DNA of 64,000 bases. Source: Bog-756 sp963727075 (GTDB taxonomy: Bacteria > Actinomycetota > Acidimicrobiia > Acidimicrobiales > RAAP-2). Where the stretch lies: assembly GCA_963727075.1 (NCBI GenBank), contig CAVSET010000001.1, positions 62,001 to 126,000 of the forward strand, given 5' to 3'. Of this stretch, positions 33,356 through 43,064 are shown piece after piece. Position numbers and translations under genes: made by a program. A model generated the notes under the pieces. It saw only the letters and a list, made by a program, of their open reading frames with translations, did no database searches and had not been told where the DNA came from. Position 1 is the first letter of the stretch. Each line of letters starts with the position of its first letter.

Positions 33356-36087
33356 CTAACGGCTGGCCCTGGCCCGGCCCCTCGTCCCGGCGGCTCGGCG
33401 TCGACCGCCGGTCGCGCCGGAGGCCAGCACGGCCTGGGCCGCCGCCAGCCGGGCGATCGGCACCCGGAACGGCGAGCAGCTCACGTAGTCCAAGCCGGCC
33501 CGGGCAAAGGTGGCGATGGAGTCGGGATCGCCTCCGTGCTCGCCGCAGACGCCGACCTTGAGCGACGGCCGGGTCGAGCGGCCGCGCTCGACACCGAGCC
33601 TCACCAGCTCACCGACACCGTCGGGGTCCACCACCTCGAAGGGGTTCCGCTTGAGGAGGCCCAGCTCCAGGTAGACCGACATCATCCGTCCTTCGACGTC
33701 GTCACGGCTGAACCCGTAGGTCATCTGGGTCAGGTCGTTGGTGCCGAACGAGAAGAAGTCGGCCTCCTCGGCGATCTCGCCGGCGCGCAGTGCGGCCCGC
33801 GGCGTCTCGATCATGGTGCCGATGGCCACCTCGAGGGATCCGGCCCCCGCCTTGGCCGACGTCGTCCTCTTGGCTCGGGTCGGCAAGGCGGCCGACGCCT
33901 CCGTCTCGGCGATGGCGGCCTCCACCCACGTCCGGGCCAGGGCCATCTCCTCCCGGGACACGGTGAGGGGGATCATGATCTCGATGACGGGGTGACCGCC
34001 CGCCCCGGCCCGCTCCAGCGCCGCCTCCATCAGCGCCCGCACCTGCATGGCGTAGAGCCCGGGCTTGATCACGCCGAGCCGCACCCCGCGGGTGCCGAGC
34101 ATGGGGTTGTACTCGTGCCAGGCCAGGGCGGCCGCGTAGAGGCGTTGCTCGTCGGGGGTCAGGCCCTCGGTGGCCTGCTTGACGGCCAGGTCCTCGGTCC
34201 TCGGCAGGAATTCGTGGAGTGGTGGGTCGAGCAGCCTGATGGTGACGGGCAAGCCGTCCATGGCTTCGAGGATCTCGAGGAAGTCGGCCCGCTGCGCCTG
34301 GCGCAGGGCCTCCAATGCCCCCGCCTCCTCCGCCGGGCTCGCGGCCAGGATCATCTGGCGCACGATGGGCAGCCGATCCTCCCCGAGGAACATGTGCTCG
34401 GTGCGGCACAGTCCGATCCCCTCGGCGCCGTGCCGGCGGGCGTTGGCCGCATCCGGTCCGTTGTCGGCGTTGGCCCGGACCCCGAGGTGGCCGGCCCTCG
34501 CCTCGTCGGCCCATCCGAGGATGGTCTCGAACTCCGGGGGCGTCGTCCCCTCGGTCACCGGGACCTGTCCGAGCATCACCGTGCCGTTGGTGCCGTCGAC
34601 CGAGATCCAGTCACCTTCGTTGACCACCGTGTCGTCGACGCTGAAGGAGGTGGTCGAGATGCGCAGGGCCTCGGCCCCGACCACGGCGGGCTTGCCCCAG
34701 CCGCGGGCGACCACCGCGGCATGGCTGACCAACCCGCCTCGGGCGGTGAGGATGCCTTCGGCCGCCAGCATCCCGTGCACGTCCTCGGGGGAGGTCTCGC
34801 TGCGGACCAGCACCACCTTCTCGCCCCGTTCCGCCGCCGCCTGCGCATCGTCGGCCGTCAGGTAGACCCGGCCGACGGCCGCGCCGGGGGAGGCGCCGAG
34901 GCCCCGGGCCAGCACGGCGTGGCCCGAGCCGGCGAATTGGGGATGGAGCACCTGTTCGAGGTGATCGGCGGTGATCCGTTGCACCGCCTCGTCCTTGGTC
35001 AGCCTGATCGCCTTCTCGCCCACCATGTCGACGGCCATCCGGAGCGCGGCCCGACCGGTGCGCTTGCCCACCCGGGTCTGCAGCATCCAGAGCTTGCCCT
35101 GCTCGACGGTGAACTCCGTGTCGCACATGTCCCGGTAGTGAGCCTCGAGCCGGGCGAAGATGCCGAGGAGCTGCGCGATGGATGGCCGGGAACCGGTCCT
35201 TCAGGGCGGAGAGCGGTTCGGTGTTCCGGATGCCGGCCACCACGTCCTCTCCCTGGGCGTTGAACAGGAAATCGCCGTACTCACCCGGGGCGCCGGTGGC
35301 CGGGTCCCGGGTGAAGCCCACCCCGGTCCCCGAGCTCTCGTCCCGGTTGCCGAACACCATGGCCTGCACGTTGACAGCGGTGCCGAGGTCGTGGGGGATC
35401 CGCTCCTGCACCCGGTAGGCCACGGCCCGTGGCCCGTCCCAGGAGGCGAACACGGCTTCGATGGCCCCCCGCAGCTGCTCCTCCGGGTCCTGGGGGAAGG
35501 GCTGGCCGGTGACCCGCTCGACGATCTGCTGGTACGCGTCGACCAGGTAGCGCAGGAGCTCGATGGGGATGCCGGCGTCGGACGTGGTGCCGGCCAGCTC
35601 CTTCGCCGCATCGAGCAGCCCGTCGAACTCGTGGCCCGGGATGTCCAAGCACGATCCGGCCGTACATGGCCACGAACCGGCGGTAGGAGTCATAGGCGAA
35701 CCGCTCGTCGTCGGTCTGCTTGGCCAGGCCCTCCACCGACTGGTCGTTGAGGCCGAGGTTGAGGACGGTGTCCATCATCCCCGGCATCGAGAACTTGGCC
35801 CCCGACCGCACCGACACCAACAGCGGATCGCTCGGGTCACCGATCCGCTTCCCCATCGACTTCTCGAGCCGGGCCCGGGCCCGGGCCACTTCGCCGGTGA
35901 GCGCATCGGGCCACCCGGACTCCATGTAGCTGCGGCAGGCGGTGGTGCCGATGGTGAAGCCCGGCGGCACCGGAAGCTCCAGCACCGAGGTCATCTCGGC
36001 CAGGTTGGCGCCCTTGCCGCCGAGGAGGTCCTTCATCTCCATCGGTGGCTTGCGATGAGCATGGTCGAAGTCGAAGACGAAAGGCAT
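33356..36087 (-). CDS. ppdK: Pyruvate, phosphate dikinase, two frameshifts
   Basis: About 910 codons, the normal PPDK length, interconverting pyruvate + ATP + Pi and phosphoenolpyruvate + AMP + PPi. The ATP-grasp half starts with LLGGKGANLAEMTSV and contains VSVRSGAKFSMPGMMDT. Near 35648 (CTTGG for CTGG) and near 35172 single extra bases shift the frame, but the sequence continues smoothly as DIPGHEFDGLLD and AQLLGIFARL. The phospho-His loop reads GGLVSHAAVVARG, with Val where the regulatory Thr usually stands. The PEP/pyruvate barrel holds FSFGTNDLTQMTYGFSRDD and the catalytic Cys in VCGEHGGDP. The breaks are most likely read errors. Confidence 0.92.
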
Positions 36088-36254
36088 TCGGACAAGGTCT
36101 CCTGGGACGGAATCTGGAGCGAGGCGTCTGGTGGCGACCCGCCTCGGGGCGGAGTAGCCAGCGTACCCGGGACCGCCTCGGTCAGGGACCGCCCGTCGCC
36201 CCTCCGGCCTGGGACAACGGGCGCCCCCGTCACGACACCGATATAAAGAGGGGA

Positions 36255-37035
36255 ATGAACCTCGAAGGCAAGACCGTTCTCGTCACCGGCGTGGGCGCCG
36301 GCCTCGGACGGGAGTGCGCCACGAGCGCCCTGCGCGACGGGGCGAACGTCGTGCTCGCGGCGCGGACCGCCGACACCCTGGCCTCCACCGCCTCCGAGCT
36401 CGACCCGAGCGGGACGCGGGTGGCCACCCACGTCACCGACATCACCGATCCCGATTCCTGCGACGGCACTGGTGGAGGTGGCCCTGGGCCGCTTCGGCTC
36501 GGTCGACGCCCTCATCCAGGTGGCGGCGTACGAGAACGTGTGGGGTGGGCTCTACGACCTCAAGTTCGAGGCCTGGCGCAAGGCGTTCGAGACCAACGTG
36601 ATCGGCGCCCTCACCGTCATCCGCCCGGTGGCGGCGGCCATGAAGTCTGGAGGCGGAGGTTCGGTGGTGCTCATCGGCTCCCAGTCGATGTTCCAACCGG
36701 CGCTCCCTCAGAGCGGCTACGCCGCCTCGAAAGGGGCGTTGCTGTCGACCATGTACTACCTCTGCGACGAGCTCGGGCCCGACAACATCCGTTGCAACAT
36801 GGTCGTACCGTCGTGGATGTGGGGCCCGAACGTCGAGCTGTACGTGACGGGCACGGCCAGCAGCCAGGGCCGCACCGAGGACGAGGTCCTCAACGACATC
36901 GTGGGCAAGTTCCCCCTCCGCCGCATGACCGAGGACGGGGAGGTGGCCGACGTCGCCGTGTTCTTCGCCTCGGACCACGCCAAGGCGGTCACCGGCCAGT
37001 ACCTGCTGGTCAACTCGGGCGAGATGCTGCGGTGA
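36255..37035 (+). CDS. Short-chain dehydrogenase/reductase, one frameshift
   Basis: A classical-type SDR of about 259 residues. The cofactor loop is TGVGAGLGRE. After DITDPDSCD, near 36463, one extra base shifts the frame, and the sequence goes on as ALVEVALGRFGSVDALIQVAA. Catalytic residues follow: Ser in VLIGSQSM and Tyr/Lys in SGYAASKGA. GQYLLVNSGEML ends the protein with the usual substrate-loop and last strand. GAGGGG precedes the ATG, and a TATAAA at 36243 is a possible promoter element. Its stop overlaps the GTG of the next gene, so it works in one transcript with the DapB-like dehydrogenase. Confidence 0.85.
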
Positions 37036-38111
37036 GCGGCGCCCGGAAGCGGGTGGTGGTGTGGGGCACCGGCTTCGTCGGGAGGATGGTCATCCCCGAG
37101 GTCCTGCGCCACCCATCCTTCGAGCTGGTCGGTGTGGGCGTGAACAGCCCCGACAAGGTGGGCCGGGACGTGGGCGAGATCTGCGGGATCGGGCCGGTGG
37201 GGTTGACCGCCCGCCACGACCTCGACGAACTGATCGCCCTGCGCCCCGACGCCCTGGTGCACTACGGCCCGACCGCCGCCCATGCCGCGGACAACATCCG
37301 CGACATCACCGCCTTCCTCCGCGCCGGCATCGATGTCTGCTCCACGGCCATGACCCCCTGGGTGTGGCCGTCGATGCCGTCGCTCCCACCGTCGTGGGTC
37401 GATCCGATCACCCAGGCATGCGAGGCCGGTGCCGCCTCCTGCTTCACGACCGGGATCGATCCCGGGTTCGCCAACGACCTCTTCCCCATGACCCTCATGG
37501 GGCTGTGCGCGGAGGTCCGCCAGGTCCGGGCCCTCGAGATCCTCGACTACATCAACTACGAGGGTGACTACGAGGAGGAGATGGGCATCGGGCGGTCGCC
37601 CGAGTTCGTGCCGCTGCTCGAGCACACCGACATCCTGGTCATGTCCTGGGGAGCGACGGTGCCGATGATGGCCCATGCGGTCGGCATCGAGCTCGACGAG
37701 ATCACCACCACCTGGGAGAAGTGGGTGACGAGCACGGCCATCACCACGGCCAAGGGCGTGATCAACCCCGGCGAGGTCGCTGCCATCCGGTTCACCGTGA
37801 ACGGCGTCTACCACGGCACACCCCGCATCTGCCTGGAGCATGTGAACCGGGTGGGCTCCGGCGCCGCCCCGGAGTGGCCCCGGGGCAATCAGGACGACGT
37901 CTACCGGGTGGTGATCGAGGGCACACCCTCGATCACCCAGGAGACGGCGTTCCGCTTCTCCGACGGGAGCGGTCGGGACGCCGCCGCCGCCGGCTGCCTG
38001 GCCACCGGGCTCCGCGCCCTCAACGCGGTGCCCGCCGTCAACGACCTGCCGCCCGGATGGGTCACGGCCCTCGACCTACCGCTGATCCCCGGCGTCGGGA
38101 CCATTCGCTGA
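37032..38111 (+). CDS. DapB-like NAD(P)-dependent dehydrogenase, second copy
   Basis: A 359-residue member of the same family as the gene at 467. The Rossmann loop is VVVWGTGFVGRMVI. GVNSPDKVGRDVGEICG is the segment after strand 2, and FTTGIDPGFANDLFPM corresponds to the HGTGIHPG block of the other copy. Such dihydrodipicolinate-reductase-like dehydrogenases are abundant in mycobacteria and related actinobacteria, usually without known substrate. It starts by GTGA overlap with the SDR and is followed, after 91 bases, by an NTF2-fold gene, so a shared catabolic pathway is likely. Confidence 0.83.
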   Translation: MSGARKRVVVWGTGFVGRMVIPEVLRHPSFELVGVGVNSPDKVGRDVGEICGIGPVGLTARHDLDELIALRPDALVHYGPTAAHAADNIRDITAFLRAGIDVCSTAMTPWVWPSMPSLPPSWVDPITQACEAGAASCFTTGIDPGFANDLFPMTLMGLCAEVRQVRALEILDYINYEGDYEEEMGIGRSPEFVPLLEHTDILVMSWGATVPMMAHAVGIELDEITTTWEKWVTSTAITTAKGVINPGEVAAIRFTVNGVYHGTPRICLEHVNRVGSGAAPEWPRGNQDDVYRVVIEGTPSITQETAFRFSDGSGRDAAAAGCLATGLRALNAVPAVNDLPPGWVTALDLPLIPGVGTIR

Positions 38112-38202
38112 TGCTGATGGGGTTCGGCCCGGGCGCCGCCCGTCCCGGTCGGGATACGCTCGCCCGTCCGCTCCGTCTCCCGCCCGGCAGCGAGGAGTGA
38201 CC

Positions 38203-38694
38203 ATGACCCCCGAGGACCTGGTAGAGATCGAGCTCATCAAGCGACTCAAGTACCGCTACCTCCGCGGCCTCGACCAGAAGCTCTGGGACGAGATCGAAAC
38301 CTGCTTCACTCCCGACGCCACGGCGCGCTACGGCGGAGGGCTCTACGAGTTCGAGGGCCGGGACGCCATCATGGACTTCCTCCGCACCTCGATGGGGGCG
38401 ACCACCATGCTCAGCAGCCATCGCTGCCACCACCCCGAGATCGACCTCACCGGCCCGGACCAGGCCGTGGGCACCTGGGCCCTGGAGGACGTCGTGATCC
38501 TCACCGACCTCGGCCTCAACGTCCAGGGGGCGGCCTTCTACACCGATCGGTACGTGAAGGTCGACGGTCAGTGGCTGATCGCGCACACCGGATACCGCCG
38601 CACCTATGAGGAACTGTTGCCGCGGGCCTCGATGGAGGGCCTCAAGCTGACCGCCGACTGGTGGGCCACCGACGGGCGGTCCACCCTCTCCTGA
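38203..38694 (+). CDS. NTF2-fold SnoaL-like protein
   Basis: A 163-residue protein. EIELIKRLKYRYLRGLDQKLWDE opens with the long helix of NTF2-like SnoaL_4 proteins. YGGGLYEFEGRDAIMDFLR and MLSSHRCHHPEIDLTG follow, and VKVDGQWLIAHTGYRRTYE is the last strand pair. Similar proteins act as dehydratases or isomerases in aromatic and terpenoid pathways; His in SSHRCHH is a candidate active-site residue. GAGGAG sits five bases before the ATG. It ends five bases from the convergent SDR. Confidence 0.82.
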   Translation: MTPEDLVEIELIKRLKYRYLRGLDQKLWDEIETCFTPDATARYGGGLYEFEGRDAIMDFLRTSMGATTMLSSHRCHHPEIDLTGPDQAVGTWALEDVVILTDLGLNVQGAAFYTDRYVKVDGQWLIAHTGYRRTYEELLPRASMEGLKLTADWWATDGRSTLS

Positions 38695-38699
38695 CCGAA

Positions 38700-39476
38700 T
38701 CACGCCAGGGTGGCACCGTCGATGAGGATGTCGGCGCCGTTCATGTGGGAGGCCTCGTCGGAGGCCACATAGGCGATGGCGGCGGCGATGCCCTCCGGGG
38801 TGCCGAACTTCCCGAGCGGCGTGACCCGGTTGATCAGTGAGATGTCAGCGCCCTCGGGCAGGCGGAAGGCTCCGGTGATCGGGGTGTCGATGGCTCCCGG
38901 GCTGATGCTGTTGACGCGGAGGCCCTGGGCCGCGTACTCGACGGCCAGCGCCCGGGTGAGGGCGAGCACACCGCCCTTCGAGGCGACGTAGGCGGTGGCC
39001 CACGGCTGCCCCTTGTGGGCGGCGGTGGAGGCCAGGTTGACGATGCACCCGCCCCCGGCCAGCAGATGGGGCAGCGCCTCGCGGCAGACCAGGAAGGTGC
39101 CGGTCAGGTTGACGGTGAGCAGCCGGTTCCACTCCTCGAGGGTGAGCTCGTGGGTGTGGGAGAAGGACAGGACCCCGGCCACGTTGGCCACCACGTCGAG
39201 GTGGCCGAGGTCGGCCACCGCGCCGGCGACCATGGCCTTCACCCCGCTCTCCGACGACACGTCCCCGACCCGGGTGGCGATGGAGCCGCTCAGTCCTTCG
39301 GACTCGTCGGGCAGGGTGGCGAGCGGACCGGCGTTCACGTCCACGGCGACCACGGCGGCACCCTCGCCGGCCAGCCGAAGCGCGGTGGCCCGGCCGATAC
39401 CCGAGGCCGCGCCGGTGACCAGTACGGCCCGGCCGCCGAAGCGCTGCGGCCACGACGGACCCGGTGGTGTCGACAT
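38700..39476 (-). CDS. Short-chain dehydrogenase/reductase
   Basis: A 258-residue classical SDR. The cofactor motif is TGAASGIGRATA. The NAG-equivalent is VVANVAGVLSF. Catalytic Ser in VNLASTAAH and Tyr-x3-Lys in TAYVASKGG are intact, and VNSISPGAIDTPI follows. Acidic DVNAGPL after strand 2 suggests NAD(H) preference. ATG 39476 was chosen because the fold starts soon after it. It is convergent with the NTF2-fold gene and lies downstream of glyS on the same strand, 46 bases away. Confidence 0.88.
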   Translation of the reverse strand: MSTPPGPSWPQRFGGRAVLVTGAASGIGRATALRLAGEGAAVVAVDVNAGPLATLPDESEGLSGSIATRVGDVSSESGVKAMVAGAVADLGHLDVVANVAGVLSFSHTHELTLEEWNRLLTVNLTGTFLVCREALPHLLAGGGCIVNLASTAAHKGQPWATAYVASKGGVLALTRALAVEYAAQGLRVNSISPGAIDTPITGAFRLPEGADISLINRVTPLGKFGTPEGIAAAIAYVASDEASHMNGADILIDGATLA

Positions 39477-39522
39477 CGCCCGATGGTAGGGCAATCCGCC
39501 GGGTCGACCGGCGGCCGTTCGG

Positions 39523-40855
39523 TCAGCCGCCGCCCATCCGGTCGGCCAGCTCGGTGGCCAGGGACTCGATGGGCACCCGCACCTGATCGGTCGAGTCGCG
39601 GTCGCGCACGGTGACGGCCCGGTCCTCGATGGAATCGAAGTCCACGGTCACGCAGTACGGAGTGCCCACCTCGTCCTGGCGGCGGTAGCGCCGGCCGATG
39701 GACTGGGTCACGTCGTAGTCGCACATGAAGCGGGGCTGCAGCGCGGCCAGCACCTCCCGGGCCAACGGCTCGAGGGTCTCCTTCTTCGACAGCGGGAGCA
39801 CGGCCACCTGGTACGGGGCGAGCCTCGGATGGAGCCGGAGGACGGTGCGGGGCTCTCCGCCCACCTCGTCCTCGTGGTAGGCGGACAGCATGAAGGCCAT
39901 CATGGTCCGGGTGGCGCCGGCCGCCGGCTCGATCACATAGGGGAGGTAGCGGTCGCCCGACGCCTGGTCGAAGTACTCGAGCCTCTCCCCCGCCGCCTCG
40001 CTGTGGGCCCGCAGGTCGAAATCGGTGCGATTGGCGATCCCCTCGAGCTCGTCCCAGCCCCACGGGAACCGGAACTCCACATCGGCGGTGGCGGCGGCGT
40101 AGTGGGACAGCTCGTCCACCCCGTGATGGCGGAGCCGCAGCTCCGACTGGGGGATGCCCGAGGTCGGTGTACCAGCGGTAGCGCTCGTCCAACCAGTAGC
40201 GGAACCAGTCGTCGGCCTCGGCGGGCGGGACGAAGTACTCCAACTCCATCTGTTCGAACTCCCGGGTCCGGAAGACGAAGTTCTGGGGGGTGATCTCGTT
40301 GCGGAAGGACTTGCCCACCTGGGCGATGCCGAAAGGCGGGCGCTTCCGCGTGGTCTGGACCACATTGGCGAAGTTGATGAACGTGCCCTGGGCCGTCTCC
40401 GGTCGGAGGTAGGCGACGGCCCCCTCGTCCTCGATCGGGCCGGCGTGGGTCTTGAACATGAGGTTGAAGGCCCGGGCCTCGGTGAACTCGGTCGAACCGC
40501 ACGCCGGGCACACCCCGTCGATCTTGTCCTGGCGCCACCGCTGGTGGCAGTGGCGGCAGTCGACCAGCGGGTCGGTGAAGTTGGCCAGGTGGCCCGAGGC
40601 GTGCCACACCGCCGGGGGCGACAGGATGGAGGCATCCAGGCCCACCACGTCGTCACGGCGCTGCACCATCGCCTCCCACCAGGCGTCCTTGACATTGCGC
40701 AGCATGTTGACGCCGAGAGGCCCGAAGTCGTAGGCCGACCGGAAGCCCCCGTAGATCTCCGCCGACTGGAAGATGAAGCCGCGGCGCTTGCACAGCCCGA
40801 CCACCTTGTCCATGAGGCCGGCGGGCGCGTCAGGGGAGGCCACGGGGTCAGGCAC
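39523..40855 (-). CDS. glyS: Glycyl-tRNA synthetase, single-chain type, one frameshift
   Basis: A class II synthetase of the eukaryote/actinobacteria type, about 444 codons. VVGLCKRRGFIFQSAEIYGG opens the core. A Cys4 zinc knuckle (CRHCHQRW, CPACGST) is inserted, and motif 2 is FRNEITPQNFVFRTREFEQME. Near 40150 an extra G (GGGC for GGC) breaks the frame; it resumes as GIPQSELRLRHHGVDELSHY and runs through the anticodon-binding domain (YQVAVLPLSKKE, IGRRYRRQDEVGTPYCVTVD). The gene is essential, so the break is probably a read error. The GTG start at 40855 overlaps the hemW stop by eight bases. Confidence 0.92.
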
Positions 40856-41972
40856 AGGGAGGAAGCGTACCGGTTGCCACCGACGCGGCCGTCCCCGGCG
40901 AGAGCCGGGCCGTCACCTGGTTGGCCACCAGCCGGCCCCGCACGGTGAGGACGGCCCGGCCGTCCACCCGCTCGACCAGGCCGGCCAGATCCGGGTCGTC
41001 GGGCAGCGCGTCGGCGTCCACCCCGGCGCGGGTGCGCAGACCCAGGGCCAGCGCCTCGAACCGGCGCTGCTCGCCGGTCAGGAGCTCCTCGCCGGCCGTG
41101 GCCACCCGCCCCGACGCCACGGCGGCCACGTACCGGTCCGGGGTCCGCACGTTCCACCAGCGGCGGCCGGCGCGGTGGGAATGGGCCGCCGAGCCGATGC
41201 CGCGGTAGTCACCCTGGTCCCAGTAGAGGAGGTTGTGCCGACAGGCATGCCCGGGCCGGGCCCAGTTGGAGATCTCCTCCCACTGGTAGCCGGCGGCCAC
41301 GAGCAGCCGGTCGGTGCGCTCGTAGCGCGCCGCCTGCACGTCCTCGTCGGGGTGGCGGCGCCGGTCGGCGGCCAGGCGGGTGCCGGGCTCGACCGTCAGC
41401 GCATAGGCACTGATGTGGGGCGGAGGCCGGGTCAGGCCGAGGATGTCGGACAGGCTCTGCTCCCAGTCCCGGTCGCGCTCCCCCGGCCCCCCGATGATCA
41501 GGTCCACGTTCCAGCTGTCGAAGCCGGCCGCGTCGACGGCGGCGGCCGCGTCACGGGCCCCCTCGGACCCGTGGCGCCCCAGGCCCCGGACGACCCTCGG
41601 GACGGTCGACTGCACGCCGAGGGAGATGCGGGTGACCCCGGCGGCGCGGTAGACGGCCAGACGCTCCGGCGAGACGTCCTCGGGATTGCACTCCACGGTG
41701 ACCTCGGCCCCCCGCCATCTCGGCACGGCCGAGAGGATCTCGGCCACCGCCTCCGCCGGCAGGCGCGACGGTGTGCCGCCGCCGAAGTAGACCGAGGTGG
41801 CCTCGGGCATGCCCTCCTCGCTCCGGGCCCGGCCGAGCTCGGTCACGCAGGCAGCGACGTAGGCCCCCATGAGGTGGTCGCGATCGGTGTAGGTGGCAAA
41901 GGCGCAGAAGTCGCACCGGAGCCGGCAGAAGGGCACGTGCACGTAGACGCCGAACGCCCCGGCGTCGGTCAT
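40848..41972 (-). CDS. hemW: HemW-like radical SAM heme chaperone
   Basis: A 374-residue radical SAM protein. The cluster motif Cys-x3-Cys-x2-Cys is C16-RLR-C20-DF-C23 right after VYVHVPF. SVYFGGGTPSRLPAE is the GGxTP motif, VTVECNPEDVSPERL and RISLGVQSTVPRVVRGLGR are HemW/HemN-family blocks, and ISNWARPGHACRHNLLYWDQG is the HemW C-terminal signature. HemW is known to bind and insert heme; the older label coproporphyrinogen oxidase is not supported for this subfamily. GGGGG precedes the ATG at 41972. Downstream glyS overlaps by eight bases. Confidence 0.9.
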   Translation of the reverse strand: MTDAGAFGVYVHVPFCRLRCDFCAFATYTDRDHLMGAYVAACVTELGRARSEEGMPEATSVYFGGGTPSRLPAEAVAEILSAVPRWRGAEVTVECNPEDVSPERLAVYRAAGVTRISLGVQSTVPRVVRGLGRHGSEGARDAAAAVDAAGFDSWNVDLIIGGPGERDRDWEQSLSDILGLTRPPPHISAYALTVEPGTRLAADRRRHPDEDVQAARYERTDRLLVAAGYQWEEISNWARPGHACRHNLLYWDQGDYRGIGSAAHSHRAGRRWWNVRTPDRYVAAVASGRVATAGEELLTGEQRRFEALALGLRTRAGVDADALPDDPDLAGLVERVDGRAVLTVRGRLVANQVTARLSPGTAASVATGTLPPCA

Positions 41973-42003
41973 CTGGCCCCCGGCCCGGCGGGAACCCCGC
42001 GCC

Positions 42004-42729
42004 TCACGACACGTGGCCGCTGCGCACCGATCGGAGCCGGCGGTCGAGGTGGGACTCCATGGCCTCGGTGGCCAACGCGCCGACCTCGTCGGTGATCGGG
42101 GAACGGGGCTCGGCCAGCACCCCGGCCAGGTCCCCACCGAGCGTGCGTCGCATGAGGGCCAGGGCCCCCGCCGAGACGGGCCGCCCCCGCCGGCACCGCC
42201 GGCACAGCACGCCCCCCTCCGACAGGTCGAAGGCCACCAGCAGGTCGGGGTCGGCCTCGCCACACGACACGCAGACGTCGAGCACCGGGGCCGAGCCCTC
42301 GAGGGCCAGGACCTTGAGGAAGAAGGCCGCCGCCACCATGGGCGAGTCCTGCTGGGCCAGGGCGGCGACCGCTCCCACCAGCATCTCGTAGAGGCGCGGG
42401 TTGGCATGACGCTCCTGGCCGATCTGGTCGACCACCTCCAGCATGGACATGGCGGCGCCCATGCGGTCGAGGTCCTCGCGGACGGCCCGGTTGGTGTCGA
42501 TCACCTCGACCTGGTTGATGATGTCGAGGTCCCCGCGTCCCTGCCAACCGAGCAGGGCCACGTGGCTCAACGGCTCCAGCCGCGAGCCGAACTTGGACCG
42601 GGTCCGGCGCACCCCCTTGGCCACGGCCCGGACCTTGCCGTGCTGCTCGGTCATGAGGGTGACGATCCGGTCGGCTTCACCCAGTCGGATGGTGCGGAGC
42701 ACCACCCCACGATCCCGGAACAGGGTCAT
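42004..42729 (-). CDS. recO: DNA repair protein RecO
   Basis: A 241-residue RecO. The OB-fold start is FRDRGVVLRTIRLGEADRIV followed by KVRAVAKGVRRTRSKFG, the basic DNA-binding part. The central helical domain contains LYEMLVGAVAALAQ. A zinc site of two Cys pairs is visible (CVSCGE, CRRCRRG). RecO loads RecA with RecR at gaps. Its ATG overlaps the stop of the upstream membrane protein gene (ATGA), and uppS precedes that, a common actinobacterial order. Confidence 0.93.
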   Translation of the reverse strand: MTLFRDRGVVLRTIRLGEADRIVTLMTEQHGKVRAVAKGVRRTRSKFGSRLEPLSHVALLGWQGRGDLDIINQVEVIDTNRAVREDLDRMGAAMSMLEVVDQIGQERHANPRLYEMLVGAVAALAQQDSPMVAAAFFLKVLALEGSAPVLDVCVSCGEADPDLLVAFDLSEGGVLCRRCRRGRPVSAGALALMRRTLGGDLAGVLAEPRSPITDEVGALATEAMESHLDRRLRSVRSGHVS

Positions 42730-43064
42730 CGGGGAGCGCCGGGCTCTTCGGGCACCGGTCCGTCGGGAGGGCTACCGGGGACGACGGGTCCGTTCGGCCC
42801 GCTCGAGGAGAGCGGGCCCCGGCCCGGGCGACCGGCGGTACGGCCGTGGGTCCGTCCCCCGCCGAGGAGGTTGTTGGCGCCGATGATGGCCACCAGCACC
42901 GGCGGGACCACCACCAGGGGGACCACCCCCGTGAACCCGGCCGCCGCCATGACCACCACGCCGGCATAGACCACCGCCCCGAGCACCAGGCCGGTGATGA
43001 TCCACACGCCCCCACGGTCGTCGGCGCGGCGGGCCGGCCACCGGGTGGAGGGGGACGATCTCAC
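42726..43064 (-). CDS. Small membrane protein between uppS and recO
   Basis: A 112-residue protein. After about 20 polar residues come two adjacent helices (WIITGLVLGAVVYAGVVVMAA and GVVPLVVVPPVLVAIIGAN) and then a long Gly/Pro/Ser-rich cytoplasmic or extracytoplasmic tail. No family is recognised. The GTG start overlaps the uppS stop and the stop overlaps the recO ATG, both by four bases, so it is part of one tightly coupled operon. Confidence 0.7.
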   Translation of the reverse strand: MRSSPSTRWPARRADDRGGVWIITGLVLGAVVYAGVVVMAAAGFTGVVPLVVVPPVLVAIIGANNLLGGGRTHGRTAGRPGRGPLSSSGPNGPVVPGSPPDGPVPEEPGAPR

